Positions 9,645-20,925 are shown, numbered from the stretch's first letter. The stretch is 64,000 bases of DNA from Ascarosepion bandense (GCA_037127315.1 JBBBDQ010000348.1:1322001-1386000), one strand, 5' to 3'. Notes: generated by a model not told the origin, from the letters alone. Program-made: numbers and translations.

Positions 9645-10480
9645 TAAGGATGCATTTCAGAAGCAAAACAGCGTAATGAGAGACAGGAAAACAGAAAAGG
9701 TTACCGGATAGTAATGTGATATCTGTTCTTCAATATGACAGAGAATGCGGGACAATCTCTGTCGTAAAAACAAATGCATGATGATGAGGTGGGATCGAAA
9801 AGTGCAGTGTAACGCTCGTCGGCAGGCCAGATTTTTTTCTTTCTTTCTTTCTTTGGTCACTTCAAGGAAATTGATTTCAGGTTTACCTTTCTCGGCCATT
9901 ACATAGGACAGTTGTGAAAAATACACCAACTAAGCTGCTCCTACTTCCTCTTTGTCAGCCTGATTGTCAATCTGCAACGTTGACACACGCAATCCGCCGA
10001 AAAATCCTCTTATCTCTAACAGCAGCGCTAGCACCCGCTTTTTGTACTATTCCAAGACGGCCAAAATTTGCATGTATGCAAATATTGTCTCGATTTGGAT
10101 GAGATAGTCACACATAAATTGTGTATTAAATAGTGGCTATCTTTCTTTTTTGTTATTATCTTGCAGGCAAGACACGTTGGAGCTCGTTTTGAAGTCCGAG
10201 GTAAGTCGTGTTTTGTTCCAATCTCCTCTTTGATGACGGAGAGACTTGAAGAAACAGAAATGTGTTCCTACGAAAAGTTGCTGAAGATACCATGGATCGA
10301 AACATATGAGCAACAAAGAGGTTTGAAAGAGAATAGAAACGAAAAGGTAAGAAATGATTATCATTAGGAAAAGACAGCTGAAGTTCCTTGTAATGAGGAA
10401 GAACGGTTTGAAGAAGCTGATACTCACAGGTCAGATAGAGGGGAGGAAAACCAGTGGAAAGCAACGCGTAAGAAAAATAT
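9645..10480 (+). pseudogene. RTE-type LINE relic split by about 430 bp
   Basis: Bases 9645-9790 match the segment equivalent to KDAFQK...DCYVISVLQYDREC of the 2476 relic. The next segment of the same protein (LEETEMCSYEKLLKIPW, then RKRQLKFL) resumes at about 10235. The intervening DNA, with a (TTTC)n tract at 9833-9855, is not recognised and looks inserted. The 3' part ends with GGTCAGATAGAGGGGAGG, a common C-terminal coding stretch of this family. No frame is open through it. Confidence 0.65.
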
Positions 10481-10589
10481 CAAATTGATTAAATTTAATG
10501 AAAAGAAAATATAAGTAGGCGTTCTATTTTTTCAAATTTATATAAATATTGACGAATAAGTTAACAGTCAATATCCGGATAAAATTTGG

Positions 10590-11340
10590 TGCATCTGTTT
10601 TGTATTACAGGCATTTTGGTACCCACTGGTCAAACTGTGACCGCTGAGTCTTGACCTCAATGACCTTATAAATATCTCCACCCCCAACCTCTGGAAAGAC
10701 TCATCTGATTCCATCCATTGGTTGATTTGTGATAAAACTAGAACATTTCTCAAATTTGATATTATAGACTTATATCCCTCTACAGATCTCCTAATAACTA
10801 TATTCATTTTGCTAAAAAATTATGTACAGATTGCAGACAAAGAAACTAATATTATTCCAACACTAGAAAATCCCTCCTAACTAACAACTATTTCACCTGG
10901 AATAAAAATCTCAATGGTAACTTGGATGTCCCCGTTAGGGACGTTTGATTCAGCACAGATTGCTGATTTAGTAGTCATATATGTTTTACACATGCTTAGT
11001 AGGATTGTAGATCCTAAACGAATAAACCAATACTGAAATGATGGAATTATATTCATCCCTAAAGGTAATGAGTTCTTGAATACGAAAGATTCAAAAGAAA
11101 ATTGTTAGGACCTTTAAATAGTACGATTTAAAATTGAGATTTCTTCACAATCTAAAAGTTTAAATTACCTAAACATCACACTTATTCTCAGTAATAATTG
11201 TTTAAACCTTACCATAAAGAGAATGGAACCTCTAGCTGCATCAACATTAATTCCAACCGTCGAAATGGCTTTGTAAACAGATACCTATGACTGTTAATAT
11301 CAGAAGCTCTCCAAAGTAGCTGCTAGAAAGTTAGATTAGC
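10590..11340 (+). pseudogene. Penelope-like reverse transcriptase, YRDDG type
   Basis: Three-frame reading gives LWKDSSDSIHW, FLKFDIIDLYPS, GTFDSAQIADLVVIYVL, a decayed catalytic box, DGIIFIP and FKIEISSQSKSLNYLNITL. This order fits the RT of Penelope-like elements whose catalytic box is YRDDG. Here that box reads Y-stop-N-D-G, explained by two transitions (CGA to TGA and GAT to AAT), so the enzyme is dead. Fragments of the C-terminal endonuclease and a hammerhead-like core follow downstream. I am confident of a reverse transcriptase and less so of the exact lineage. Confidence 0.6.
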
Positions 11341-11549
11341 ATATTTAACACTCGCTAGTAAATCTTAAGGGCGAAGACTAAGAGTAAAAATAGGAAAAGA
11401 AGAATTATATGGTTCAATCCCCGTCCCTGCCTGTGGGAATTCCCTTCTGTTTACTTGCTTCTGGGGTCTTCTAAGTGCCCGGTTTACTTGAAAGTTCCTT
11501 GAATTGAGAATAAGAGCAGATCAATAAGACGTTGTTTTCCGTCTGTTGC

Positions 11550-11690
11550 TTTGTTTTGTATTTTTCGGACTAGTTTTGCGTTTCCGTCGTTTCGTAAGGA
11601 TTATTTGGCCTACATCAAATTGACTAATTTGGATTATGAATTTAATTGCCAGTGTGCTGCTGGTTATGTGGGGAGTACCACCTTACATTT
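11550..11690 (+). pseudogene. Penelope-like C-terminal (GIY-YIG) fragment, left part
   Basis: The segment LDYEFNCQCAAGYVGSTT at about 11625-11682 resembles the cysteine-rich start of the GIY-YIG endonuclease in Penelope-like elements (x-Y-x-F-x-C-x-C-x-x-x-Y-V-G-x-T). It stops after STT and is followed by unrelated DNA and a minus-strand LINE. The continuation appears at 12405. It belongs with the RT relic at 10590-11340. Confidence 0.5.
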
Positions 11691-11834
11691 ATGGTGGGGC
11701 GGTCTCCACCTTTCCATGGAAATGGACTATTCGAATCACTATATAAAATAGTTGTGATTATACCTCGAGGAAGGAAGTCGAGTAAGGAAGTCTAGTCAAT
11801 CTATCACGTCTCTACGACGATACTGTATTTTTTT

Positions 11835-12285
11835 TTTAATCATCTCACCCCAAGCAAGGCATTCCACTGACACTATTGCGCATGGGGCTACATAGGGGAA
11901 GGTAAAGAGAAGGAGTGGTTAGACATAGGGAATGTCAGGAGGAAGGTGACAGATGAGTAAGGATAGCGAGGATGAGGGTTAGGCAGATGGGAAGAGTGCT
12001 TGATAGAATGGGAGCAGGTTAGTATGTTAGGAGGTGTCTATTGACCTTACATTTAAACTCCTGGAGATTGTAGCCGTCGGGGAAGCAATCGTTTGGAAGA
12101 AAATTCCACAGTCGGGAAGTGCGAGGAAAGTTGGAGTAGAAGTTACGGCTGCATTTTATCGGTTTCACTGTAAAAGGGTTGGATCTAGTTGCTAATCTAG
12201 TATCTCGTGCAAATTCGTATTTAGGGGGCACCAGTGATCTAAGTTCATCGGAGCAGAAGCCGTGAAAGTATTTATAGTATACTAA
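11835..12285 (-). mobile_element. Truncated LINE 3' end (family of the 5.3-kb LINE)
   Basis: On the minus strand it encodes TRLATRSNPFTVK, PRTSRLWNFLPNDCFPDG and QEFKCKVNRHLL (70-codon open piece, 12019-12231), followed by the 3' UTR block ending CTTGGGGTGAGATGATT plus an A-run at 11825. It is 5' truncated near 12285 and lies inside the Penelope-like relic, so it probably inserted after that element. Confidence 0.8.
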
Positions 12286-12399
12286 TTACCTTGTTCTGTA
12301 TTCCACGAATCCTCACCTCTTGTAAATACTTCTCTTTTCCTGTCAATACATCTACTTTTATACTTTATTACGTTGTTTTGTATTAGTTCACATAATTCT

Positions 12400-12545
12400 G
12401 TTACCCGTCGTAACAATTTAGAAACGAGAATTAATCAACATGTGCCTTCTAAACTAACACTTAGCTAAATAAGTAATATTTGTTGCCTTCCCTCTACAAA
12501 TATGTAATCAGCTATCGCTCAACATGTACTAGAGAATATATAAGT
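12400..12545 (+). pseudogene. Penelope-like C-terminal fragment, right part
   Basis: The stretch RRNNLETRINQHVPSKLT at about 12403-12456 fits the expected continuation of the 11550 fragment: an arginine-rich helix with R-I-x-Q-H-V-P. Together the two parts read across the inserted LINE. Later sequence is too decayed to follow. Confidence 0.5.
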
Positions 12546-12564
12546 GCGAGAAAAAAACTGATGG

Positions 12565-12710
12565 AACAGACTTTGCGTTTTCATTTTATTAGTTTCACAG
12601 TAAAATGATGGGACGTAGTTACTAATCTTGTGGCTCCAGTAAATTCATAAATAGGGAGCACCAGTGAACTAAGTTCATCGGAGCAGAAGCCGTGAAAGTT
12701 ATTATAATAA
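12565..12710 (-). mobile_element. Small LINE fragment
   Basis: Matches, on the minus strand, the part of the LINE encoding GFCSDELSSLVLP and the following threonine-rich segment (compare 12130-12270). It has neither the 3' tail nor any RT motif. Confidence 0.65.
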
Positions 12711-12751
12711 AAACATATTCATCATTTTTATCACCAGTTACCAACCATCCC

Positions 12752-12800
12752 CTGATGAAGTACAATTCATAATACTGAAACTGCTAGCTTTTTTGTAGCG
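12752..12800 (+). ncRNA. Hammerhead-like ribozyme core at PLE 3' end
   Basis: CTGATGA (12752-12758) is followed by a four-base stem AGTA/TACT closing a 10-base loop, then GAAA (12777-12780), the invariant layout of a hammerhead core. A GCTA/TAGC helix could form a short stem III. Stem I and the cleavage site are not clear. Penelope-like elements are known to carry hammerhead motifs, and this lies downstream of a Penelope-like relic on the same strand. Self-cleavage is doubtful for this decayed copy. Confidence 0.45.
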
Positions 12801-12827
12801 ATGTAAAATGTTTTCATTCAGATAAGT

Positions 12828-13015
12828 GCAATGCGGAATTTCTGCTTGGGCAATCATTCTCGAAATTTGTTCTGCTATTTAATCTATAGTTGGAGGGAAA
12901 TGCGACGGATTAATTCTTTTCCCAAGAGTATTTGCGCGTAAGTAAATGTAACGAATTCAACTTGATTTCTCGTTCCGAGACGATATCCACTGTATCCCAA
13001 TGCACATTCCTCAAA
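12828..13015 (-). mobile_element. tRNA-type SINE, internally deleted
   Basis: Has the SINE tail block CTTGGGCAATCATTCTCG, jumps directly to TTGTTCTGCTATTTAATC, then continues through TTGCGCGTAAGTAAATG to the tRNA-like head ending TGCACATTCC. The middle (GCAGTAGGTTGCC block) is missing. Confidence 0.65.
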
Positions 13016-13027
13016 ATAAGGAACTTA

Positions 13028-13310
13028 TGTAGCCTTCTGTTTACTTGCTTCCCCGACAGCTACAATCTCCCATAATTTAAATATAGTCATTCGTTATCTC
13101 CCATCTCACTAAGCTGCAACATCTTTCTCATGCTTCTTACTCCGTCTACTCCACTCCACTCTCATCAGTATTCTCATTTATCTCTTACCCTCTTCCTGAC
13201 ACTACCTCTAACCTGTCACTCTTTCTCATAACTTTCCTCCTATGTAATCCCCTGCAAAACAGTGGCAGTAAAATGCCTTACTTGGGGCAATATGATTATA
13301 AAAGAAAAAT
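13028..13310 (+). mobile_element. LINE 3' end, subfamily with (A/G)CAGTGGCAGTAAAATG tail
   Basis: Starts in the C-terminal codons (TTGCTTCCCCGACAGCTACA) and runs through a pyrimidine-rich UTR to CTTACTTGGGGCAATATG plus an A-rich end. It is a heavily truncated relative of the 5.3-kb LINE. Confidence 0.75.
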
Positions 13311-13374
13311 TCTATACTGTTATAATGTGGGTATGAAGTGGGGGATCAATTCTAAATTAAAATCAATATATAAA

Positions 13375-13520
13375 CTGATCCCTGTCATCCTTCTCTTACC
13401 TACTTCCCGACACCTCCTATAAACTGTCACTCTTCCTCATAACTTACCTCCTATGTAACCCCCTGCAAATCAGTGGCAGTAAAATGCCTTGCTTGGGGTG
13501 ATATGATTGTTAAAAAAAAT
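13375..13520 (+). mobile_element. LINE 3' UTR fragment
   Basis: Second 3' end of the same subfamily (CTATGTAACCCCCTGC...CTTGCTTGGGGTGATATG, then an A-run). It is preceded at 13333-13380 by GGGGGATCAATT...AAACTGATCCC, like the linker of the SINE dimers. Confidence 0.7.
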
Positions 13521-14246
13521 TACTTATATTAAAATATTATAGTAATATTATTCTCCATTTTGTATTTAGTATATTTTTAAAAATAAATGCTACTGTTTCT
13601 ATATCCAATGTATGGAACAATTTATATTTAACTGGAATTTAACATTTTTATTTTATGTGGGTGTGGATAAAATAGCTTTCACACAAGAAAAGAGATTCAC
13701 AAAAAGAAAGGTGTGTTAAGAACATGGATTCTGTAAGAAACCGAAATATTCACAGAGATTTCCATTCATTACCTTCAAGATTCAGAGATGAATTATTTAC
13801 ACTAACATGAGAACGATATTTCTTGGGATTTCACGGCTTGTCTGCTTTCTGTAGCTTTTTCATTTGCTTCTATTTCGGTGCAATCAAATATTCCCTAAAT
13901 CTCCAATAAAATGTAGAGTTGCAAAGAATAGGTCCTCGTAGACTAATAAAAAAAGCCGAAGGATGTTTTTTCTGAGATTGATATTTCTTTCCTGCCTCTA
14001 TTACCCGTGTCTTTTTACTTCTCTGCCCTTTTTTTTTTCAATCAATCAGTTCAGGAAGCTTTCATCATTTCTATTCAGTAGAACTAGCAAGGAATAAATG
14101 ACTGAAATACAAAAAAAAAAAAGTAAAATTATGGTGTGATAAATTCGTCTGGAATCTTTGAGGGGACTCTAAGAAAAAACAAACAAACGGAAAATTCAAT
14201 TACAAAAAAAGATACGAATGATGCCTATTTGATTGCTATTGACATT

Positions 14247-14300
<54 letters not shown>

Positions 14301-14607
14301 TCCTTTATATTACCTTTGAGCAGTAGAGGTATTCATTCAAAGCACAAGTACCAGATTTGGTGAAAGGGACGTGTTTCAATTTCACGTTTGCAGGAAAATG
14401 AGTTTCTTTATAATAAGGCAAACGTTCTTGTTTATTTCTATACTTAGATGTCGAATCGAAAAGTCAATGAGATTCAGAACAAAACATTCACTGAGAGTGT
14501 TTCGTAAGAAATGTTGACCCGTTCCAGCTGTCCCCAAACTCCATAGCATTGTCTGATTCATCTTGAACATTCAGGAGATATTGATTCGATTAAGACAAAA
14601 ATAATAT
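13521..14607. other. Unassigned AT-rich DNA with (TA)n at 14251-14296
   Basis: No recognisable element apart from the TA microsatellite. The 75-codon ORF across it encodes an IY repeat and is not a gene. Confidence 0.6.
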
Positions 14608-14760
14608 GAAAGCGAGACCGATTGGTTATAACGCTTGCATTCCGACTCTTTGACCCGAGTTCAAATCTCAACATGATCGATTCCTCAAGGAATTGATAAC
14701 ATCATGGTGAGACGAACCCATAATTGGGAAATGTTCTAGTTCCACAGCCCATGTCTCGTT
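14608..14760 (+). mobile_element. tRNA-like SINE, unclassified
   Basis: An A-box-like GATTGGTTATAACGC and a B-box GAGTTCAAATCTC are spaced as in a tRNA, followed by about 80 bp of tail. It does not share the body of the main SINE family here. A single copy was noticed, so the call rests on the two boxes. Confidence 0.4.
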
Positions 14761-15066
14761 CTTATTTTTTTATAGTACTTCTCATTTATTGTTCGTCTGT
14801 TTTCATTGAATGCAAATACACCAGATATGGATTGAAGTCTCTATTACTATATTACCAAATTCACAAATAAATGCTTTAATCTACTAAGCTACTGTTTCGT
14901 AGGACCGATATCCATCTAAGGAAGACTGGAAGGCTTATGAAGCGTTATGATAGCAACAACGATGTGGACAATAGTCTAAATATAATGTAAATAATGATAA
15001 TTCCTCATCCTAGAAATTCAGGAAAAAATTGCCTCTTATTTATTTATACAACATGTATTTTATTAA

Positions 15067-15076
15067 ACACACACAC

Positions 15077-15150
<74 letters not shown>
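15067..15150. repeat. (CA)n-(TA)n microsatellite
   Basis: CA repeats pass into TA repeats. Further pure TA tracts lie at 15287-15329 and 15908-15949. Confidence 0.95.
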
Positions 15151-15151
<1 letters not shown>

Positions 15152-15283
15152 CCGCTAATTAATTAATTTTTCATATAATCTTTTATGTGTTTCTTTTCGG
15201 TACTCAAATAAGAATTGTCCTACTTTCCGTGTTGGCTGCTGGGTCATGTAATAAATTGTGTATTTGGGCAACAATCTCTTCTC

Positions 15284-15324
<41 letters not shown>

Positions 15325-15330
<6 letters not shown>

Positions 15331-15450
15331 CCAAAAGATGCATTGCAAAAGCTAAGCAGAGTATTGAGAGTCAGGAAAATGTCGTTGGAAAGAAAGAAAA
15401 GAGTGCGGGACTATTTTCTGTGACATTTGTCCTTCTATATGACAAAGGAG
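15325..15450 (+). pseudogene. RTE-type LINE fragment
   Basis: Directly after a TA tract, the sequence GCCAAAAGATGCATTGC...AGTATTGAGAGTCAGG matches the KDAFQKLS...VLRVR part of the RTE-type relics at 2.9 and 53.5 kb, continuing to TTTGTCCTTCTATATG. The next ORFs (to 15771) are not recognised. Confidence 0.5.
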
Positions 15451-15903
15451 TAAAGAGAAAAAAATTAATAATTAAAAGAAATGGCTACACTGGAATGCAA
15501 ATCAAAAGGCATCAATACAGAGTTGCGTTGGATATAGAAACATTGCTGACTAATCACAGACATGCTGATGTCGATGGAAAGATATATCAGTCTTCCCGTA
15601 CGGATACTGGAGGAAGCCAGTCTTACCTCTTTTGAAATGCAGTCAAATAATCCAGATTTAGAATCACAAAATATTTCTTTTGAGTATCTCGAGGAATATT
15701 TAAATTATAAAAGATGTCTAGAAATAGATCTAGATATCTTTGAAAGAAATTTAGTCCTAGAACAACATTGAATAATTATTTATTTGAAAAACTAGACATT
15801 GAGGTTAAAATCTAGTGGTGACAGTTTGTTTCATGTTTATACGCAATCTTTAAGCCTGAAGATTGCATTTTCTAATGAAATAAGTTTCCAAAATAACGAG
15901 TGA

Positions 15904-15950
<47 letters not shown>

Positions 15951-16305
15951 GAGTATGATTATAATCTCGTTTATGCATTGTGGTGATACCGACCGAGCAA
16001 AAGCGATAAACCGGATGTTGGTTCTCTCACAACAAACAGGAAAATGAATAAAACTCGTCGTCGTGCATCCGAGTTTGCGCAGTTGTTCCGGTTGAAAAAA
16101 TAAAAATTAATCAAATATCAAATTTCCATTTCGCGAGCCAAGGGGAATTTTATTTACCATCCAATGCAAAGCCCGGAATCAAATACAAGGATGAAATTCG
16201 AAACGTGCTGTTTTGATCCAAAAGGCAGATATAAAAAGCGGAGACAAAAAGCATCGTTAGACAGACGGGCAAACGAGAGGAGATAAATACAAAGCTAGCA
16301 CTTTT
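15451..16305. other. Unassigned
   Basis: Two overlapping 69-71-codon ORFs at 15420-15771 show no known motif or codon signal and are probably chance. The rest holds a TA tract and nothing recognised. Confidence 0.45.
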
Positions 16306-16815
16306 TTTTAATCATATCACCCCGAGCAAGGCGGTAAAACCACTGATGTGCAGTGGGCTACGTGAAGTGAAAAGATTTGGAAAAGAGAAAGCCGGAAACC
16401 ACATCCTGAACAGGGAACAAGGGATGCACCTCTACACCTGTACAATAGACGTGGGTGGAGTGTGAACCGGGCGATAGTTTAGTCTATCTACTCCAATTGT
16501 AAAAAATGAAAAAGAAAAAAAAAAGAAAAGTGAAAAGATTGGGAAAGAGAAAGCCGGAAACCACATCCTGAACAGGGAACAAGGGATGAGCCTCTACACC
16601 TGTACAATAGACGTGCGTGGTGTGTGAACCGGGCGATAGCTTAGTCTATCTATTCCAATTGAAAAAAAAAACGAAAAAGAAAAAAAAAGAAAAAGTGAAA
16701 AGGATGGAAAAGAGAAAGCCGGAAAGGAAACCACATCCTAATCAGGGAACAAGGGATGAGTCTCTACACCTGTTCAATAGACGTGGGTGGAGTGTGAACC
16801 GGGCGATAGCTTAGT
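16306..16815 (-). repeat. LINE-end monomer array 1 (three monomers + 3' tail)
   Basis: In sense (minus) direction three monomers of about 162-165 bp (landmark GCCGGAAACC on the plus strand at 16391, 16553 and 16718) are followed by one LINE 3' tail (16306-16365, plus strand reads ATCACCCCGAGCAAGGCGG). Monomers resemble the 5' end of the LINE at 5339 and are separated by A/G-rich linkers. The third monomer carries a small GGAAA duplication. No RT or endonuclease lies between the two ends, so this is a non-autonomous derivative. Confidence 0.75.
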
Positions 16816-17256
16816 CTTACAAGTAAGTCATGATTCTGCTTTGATTTTATTTTATTTTAATTTTTTGTTGTGGCTAATTTTAAAAGTTTCCTAGTTATTT
16901 GAACGAGTGCGGTTTTTTTTTTGTATTTTTTTCAAAGAAATTTTTTTTACTGGAGGTTAATTTTGTTTTAAAATTCCCCTGTTAAATTCCTTGGTCGTCT
17001 TCTTTGCTCGGCCATTGTCTAATTAGTTGACTCTCATACACCCCCGCATACACGCACGTAGTATCCAAAAAGATAAAATAATTCTTTTATCACTGGTTGA
17101 GCACGTGTTTTTTTTTTGGGGGGGGGGGGGACAACTTCACTAGTAAGTCATGATTTTGCTTCACTGCTCTCTTAAAATATTTTGGCAATTAAAAATCAAC
17201 AACAAAACCCAATTATTATTGGGGACAGCATCGTAAAACCAAATCTTATAATGGAA

Positions 17257-17307
<51 letters not shown>

Positions 17308-17420
17308 CCGTATCTGACTACCGGGCACACCTAGCACGGGTCCGGTCCGAACCGAGCAATCATATTAAAACTCCGGGCAAGGAAAAATGTCTTCGTCAGA
17401 AATCAAACTAAGCAATTCAC

Positions 17421-17457
<37 letters not shown>

Positions 17458-17727
17458 AAAACGAAGAAAACATCCGAATGAACGCAGTAAAAGTCTGTTT
17501 ATTTATTAATCTTGGGAGAAAAGACTGGTTATACTCAGAAAGTCCGAACCCGATTTCCTGCTTTCGTTCACGTTCTGTGCCTAATTTCCATTGGAATAGC
17601 CGAAAAAATCCGCAAAAATCATAGTTTCTGGAAACGGATGACACATGACGTCATCACATTGTCAACTAATAAATCCGGGCAATTTTCTCTGTGCCCGGTG
17701 TTTTTTTTTACCATCAGCTACGGCCCT
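16816..17727. other. Unassigned DNA with homopolymer and microsatellites
   Basis: T10-G13 at 17108-17130, (GT)n at 17261-17306 and (AAAG)n at 17422-17459. The remaining sequence shows no element or gene. Confidence 0.6.
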
Positions 17728-18145
17728 GTGTGTTTGTAGAGTCGTGGTTAGTGTAATGAATAACGGATTAGATTAAGGAATCGGAGAGCCGAGGTTTTCG
17801 TTACATTCACTTACGTGCAAAGGAATCTATTTCTTGACCCCACCTCACTATATAAATCAATTTTTAAAGCTTGTCCTTTCAAGAAATCGCCAATCCTAGC
17901 TCTTAATTTCTTTATTATCTTCGAATTGGTCTGGCTTCCTGACAAAAATCGCCTTAAGTGCTATATGTTAAACGCTTGGGCGAGCATGTCTCAAAAGATT
18001 TTCTAGTAGTAGATTGCCATGACTTGTTGCTGTAGACTAGTTGCCAGCCAAGGCCACAAAACACAATCTGTCTTGTTATTTAACACATAGCTTAAAGAAG
18101 AAGAGTTGGATTCATACATTTCCCAAGGATATTTGTGTGTAAGGA
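17728..18145. mobile_element. Rearranged SINE: plus-strand tRNA head then minus-strand body
   Basis: 17728-17815 reads as a plus-strand tRNA-like head (TAGAGTCGTGGTTAGTG, then a degraded B box near GGAGAGCCGAGG). Some 140 bp later, 17950-18145 is a minus-strand copy of the common SINE body (AACGCTTGGGCGAGCATG, TAGTTGCCAGCCAAGGCC). The two are probably separate insertions. Confidence 0.5.
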
Positions 18146-18179
18146 TATTTGTGTTTCATTTTTGGATTTTTTAAAAAAT

Positions 18180-18640
18180 CAGACTTTCATTTTTCTGTTA
18201 ACAAAATTTTGTGAATTTGAATTTGAGTTTTGTTTAACAGCATACCGAGAAAGTTTAATGAATTTTTTTAAATTATTTTTTTATTTTAGAAACCTGAAGA
18301 TGTTTTCTTGTTTTATATTCAAAAAATTATTATGGCAATAATTTTTTTCTTCAAAAATGGATTGTTGGTAATAATTTTTTTTCAAAAACGTACATTATTC
18401 TATAAAAGTCAATTTTTATGTATATATTTCTAAAACTATAGTGTTTTGGACCCCGTTTGGAAGTTAACTATTTCTCCATAGCTGGGACCCTAACAGGTGC
18501 TTCCACTTTGGGTCAAGGTGGACTTGGGAACAATAGCAATTGAAAGGTGGTTCCATGCTCTTCACAACCTCCCAATCAGAGGCCTTACTGCTGGATGCAG
18601 TTTATTTTCATACCCAGGACTATCTGTTAACAAAGTTAAC
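18180..18640 (+). repeat. Dispersed repeat X, plus-strand copy
   Basis: About 460 bp matching the reverse complement of 44470-45080. Shared blocks include GAGTTTTGTTTAAC, TCTATAAAAGTC, CCATAGCTGGGACCCTAACA, GGTGCTTCCAC, and GTGGTTCCATGCTC. No long ORF survives. The 3' half is more conserved than the AT-rich 5' half, which hints at a formerly constrained or recently amplified 3' end of a retroelement. The family was not identified. Confidence 0.65.
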
Positions 18641-20441
18641 AACTATCATGAAGTGGTTGACAGAATTGTTAGTTAAACAATAAAAAACCTGCTTTCAATA
18701 TAAATGTATTTTTAGCACAAATTCTTCATAATATAATATAAAACTTCTATTTTTGTATAGTCTCATTAAATAAATCTAAACTTGATTCAAGTGTCTTTGG
18801 ATATGGACGAGTTGCGGCATATACCTTTACTTATTATTCAACATTATCATAGAATAAGTCATTTTAAGTTTTGATTAATGCAACTTTAAGGGTTGATGGT
18901 CATATTTATTGACAATATCTTAATTAAATTTACAATTCAGGATGAAACATTTTTTTATTTCACCATAGGCCTTAATCTCTTCTCAACTAAAGTGCACGAC
19001 TGGTTCATCACCACTTTGTACCACGACGTCATAAAAACTTCTTTTAAGCCAGACTCACTTGTGTATGAAATACGTAAAACATCGCTTTCTAAAAGCGTTC
19101 ATACTACAATGTCCATATGATTAATGTCAAGGCATAATAGAGATCAAGGTGACTTCTCAATGACAACAGTCGCGTCAAATCTGTTGTGTATGCGAGATCA
19201 CAGTATTGAGAGAAAACATGCTCACTTAAACATGTAGTTGGCAACAAGAGTAACCCATTCTTCATTAACATATGAAGATTAACTTTCTACTCTATATCAA
19301 GGGGTATTTTGAAACATCAGAAACAGCAGCAGCCCATATCATGAAATTAGTTGGTTTCTGTCACTTGAAATGTCTTCTGGCACCTTCGAGGATGTTTCCA
19401 GGGGAATTATCGTAATCACTGTGATTTTCGTAGTTAACCAAAGCCCCTTCCCCCGAAAGAAAATTCATCCGACGAAAGGAAAATCTGTCTGCTGTAAGCT
19501 TCATTTTCCTTAACATGTTCTTCCCTCTGTTCCGACATTTTTACTTGATGGCACTTGAGAAAAGCTTTCGTCTTTGAATCTTATATGGTTTTAGTCCTAA
19601 GTCCTCTTTCAAAATCTTTAGCAACCTATCTGAAATATCCAAGTATTTTTGCTATCTTTCTCATGCTTTTTCATAGGTTTCTCTCACTGACTCACCCCCT
19701 CCTACAAACTGAACGTGTTCTTCCTAAATTTGGATTTCGCGAAATTCTTTACTCTATTTGAGATTTATTTCCACAGATTTCTATAAACTTGAAAATGTTT
19801 TATCATATCATAATTTTTCATAGTAGCTATTTTCAATTCGATATATTGATCCCGTTTTCTTTGAGCCACCATAGTTAATTAAACTTTAAACAATAAAAAT
19901 GTTAGCAAGCCTTATGCAAATTATGAAACTATTTATACGAATAAGCATGTTTCAATTTATGTTTAATTTTTATGCCGCGCCTGGTACATAAAGTTTTCTC
20001 TCTGTTTGCAAGTGCGTTTATACGCAGTCAAATCCCAGAACAGAACTTCATGAATTAAAGTTTTAATTGTCTCACATCACAGCAGTATTAATGTTGGCAG
20101 TTTAGACTCGCCAAAGAAAAATGCTAAAAAGAAAATATATGGAATGCTTCTTATCTTTAGATGGACTTTGTCTTCTGGGCAGTGAGCATTAGTTATTTCC
20201 CGAGTCTTATGTAACTTTGTCTCTTTTGTTACTCTTAATTTTTTAAAATCGTTGTTTTTATGTTTTTTATTATGATTTTTGGTTACAACCGCGAGAGACA
20301 GATATCTCTCCGGGACTGTATTCACCGTCAGCTTTTGTCTAACTACTATCTTAAACATAGGGCTGTTTTTTCTATTCTTTTCGTTTTTAGTTTTCTGTTT
20401 TTTATTTAATAATATGGCCGTCATTAAATGTCGGCAAGGTC
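18641..20441. other. Unassigned AT-rich DNA
   Basis: Nothing recognisable. The 115-codon minus ORF at 20077-20424 is lysine/asparagine-rich low-complexity translation without motifs. Confidence 0.5.
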
Positions 20442-20796
20442 ATTCAAGACCTATTTAGGAAACACTCAAGAGAAAAAGGGATTCTAAACAAAGAATAATG
20501 AGGCCCAGATCTAAATTAAAAGGAATAAAACGGATTTAAATAAAAAGACAAATGTCCTTTCATTGATTTTAAAAAAATAATTGTGGGTTAACCGTCATTT
20601 GCTATCAGAATATTTGTGCTAAAGGACAAAATTTATAATTTTCTTTTCAAGGAGGATGTTTTATTGCTTACCTTCATTGATTTTTGCAAAATCAAAAACA
20701 TTTCTAACGGAAAGGATCGTTAATGATAGTAAACTGAATTATATAGGCATTTATCTGCACGCCAACAAAGCGGGTGATGCAGCAATTTACTATGCT

Positions 20797-20925
20797 TAGC
20801 TTAGATGTAGCTCAAGGCCGAAATCATAGAGGGCCCAGTGAGGATCAAACTCACTACGCAGTCGTATTTGATCTAGCCAAACAAGCTTGCTAACCAAAAT
20901 ACAGCGTATAAGTTCCAACCAAAGT
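20797..20925 (-). mobile_element. Second tRNA-derived SINE family, copy 1
   Basis: On the minus strand a tRNA-like A box (TGGTTAGCAAGC) and B box (GAGTTTGATCCTC) are well spaced, followed by GGGCCCTCTATG and a short tail with TTCGGCCTTGAGC. This family differs from the common SINE. Relatives: 21118-21245 and 56600-56720. Confidence 0.65.

Noticed and set aside
20077..20424. 115-codon Lys/Asn-rich minus ORF
   Set aside because: Low-complexity composition and no known motif; likely chance in AT-rich DNA.
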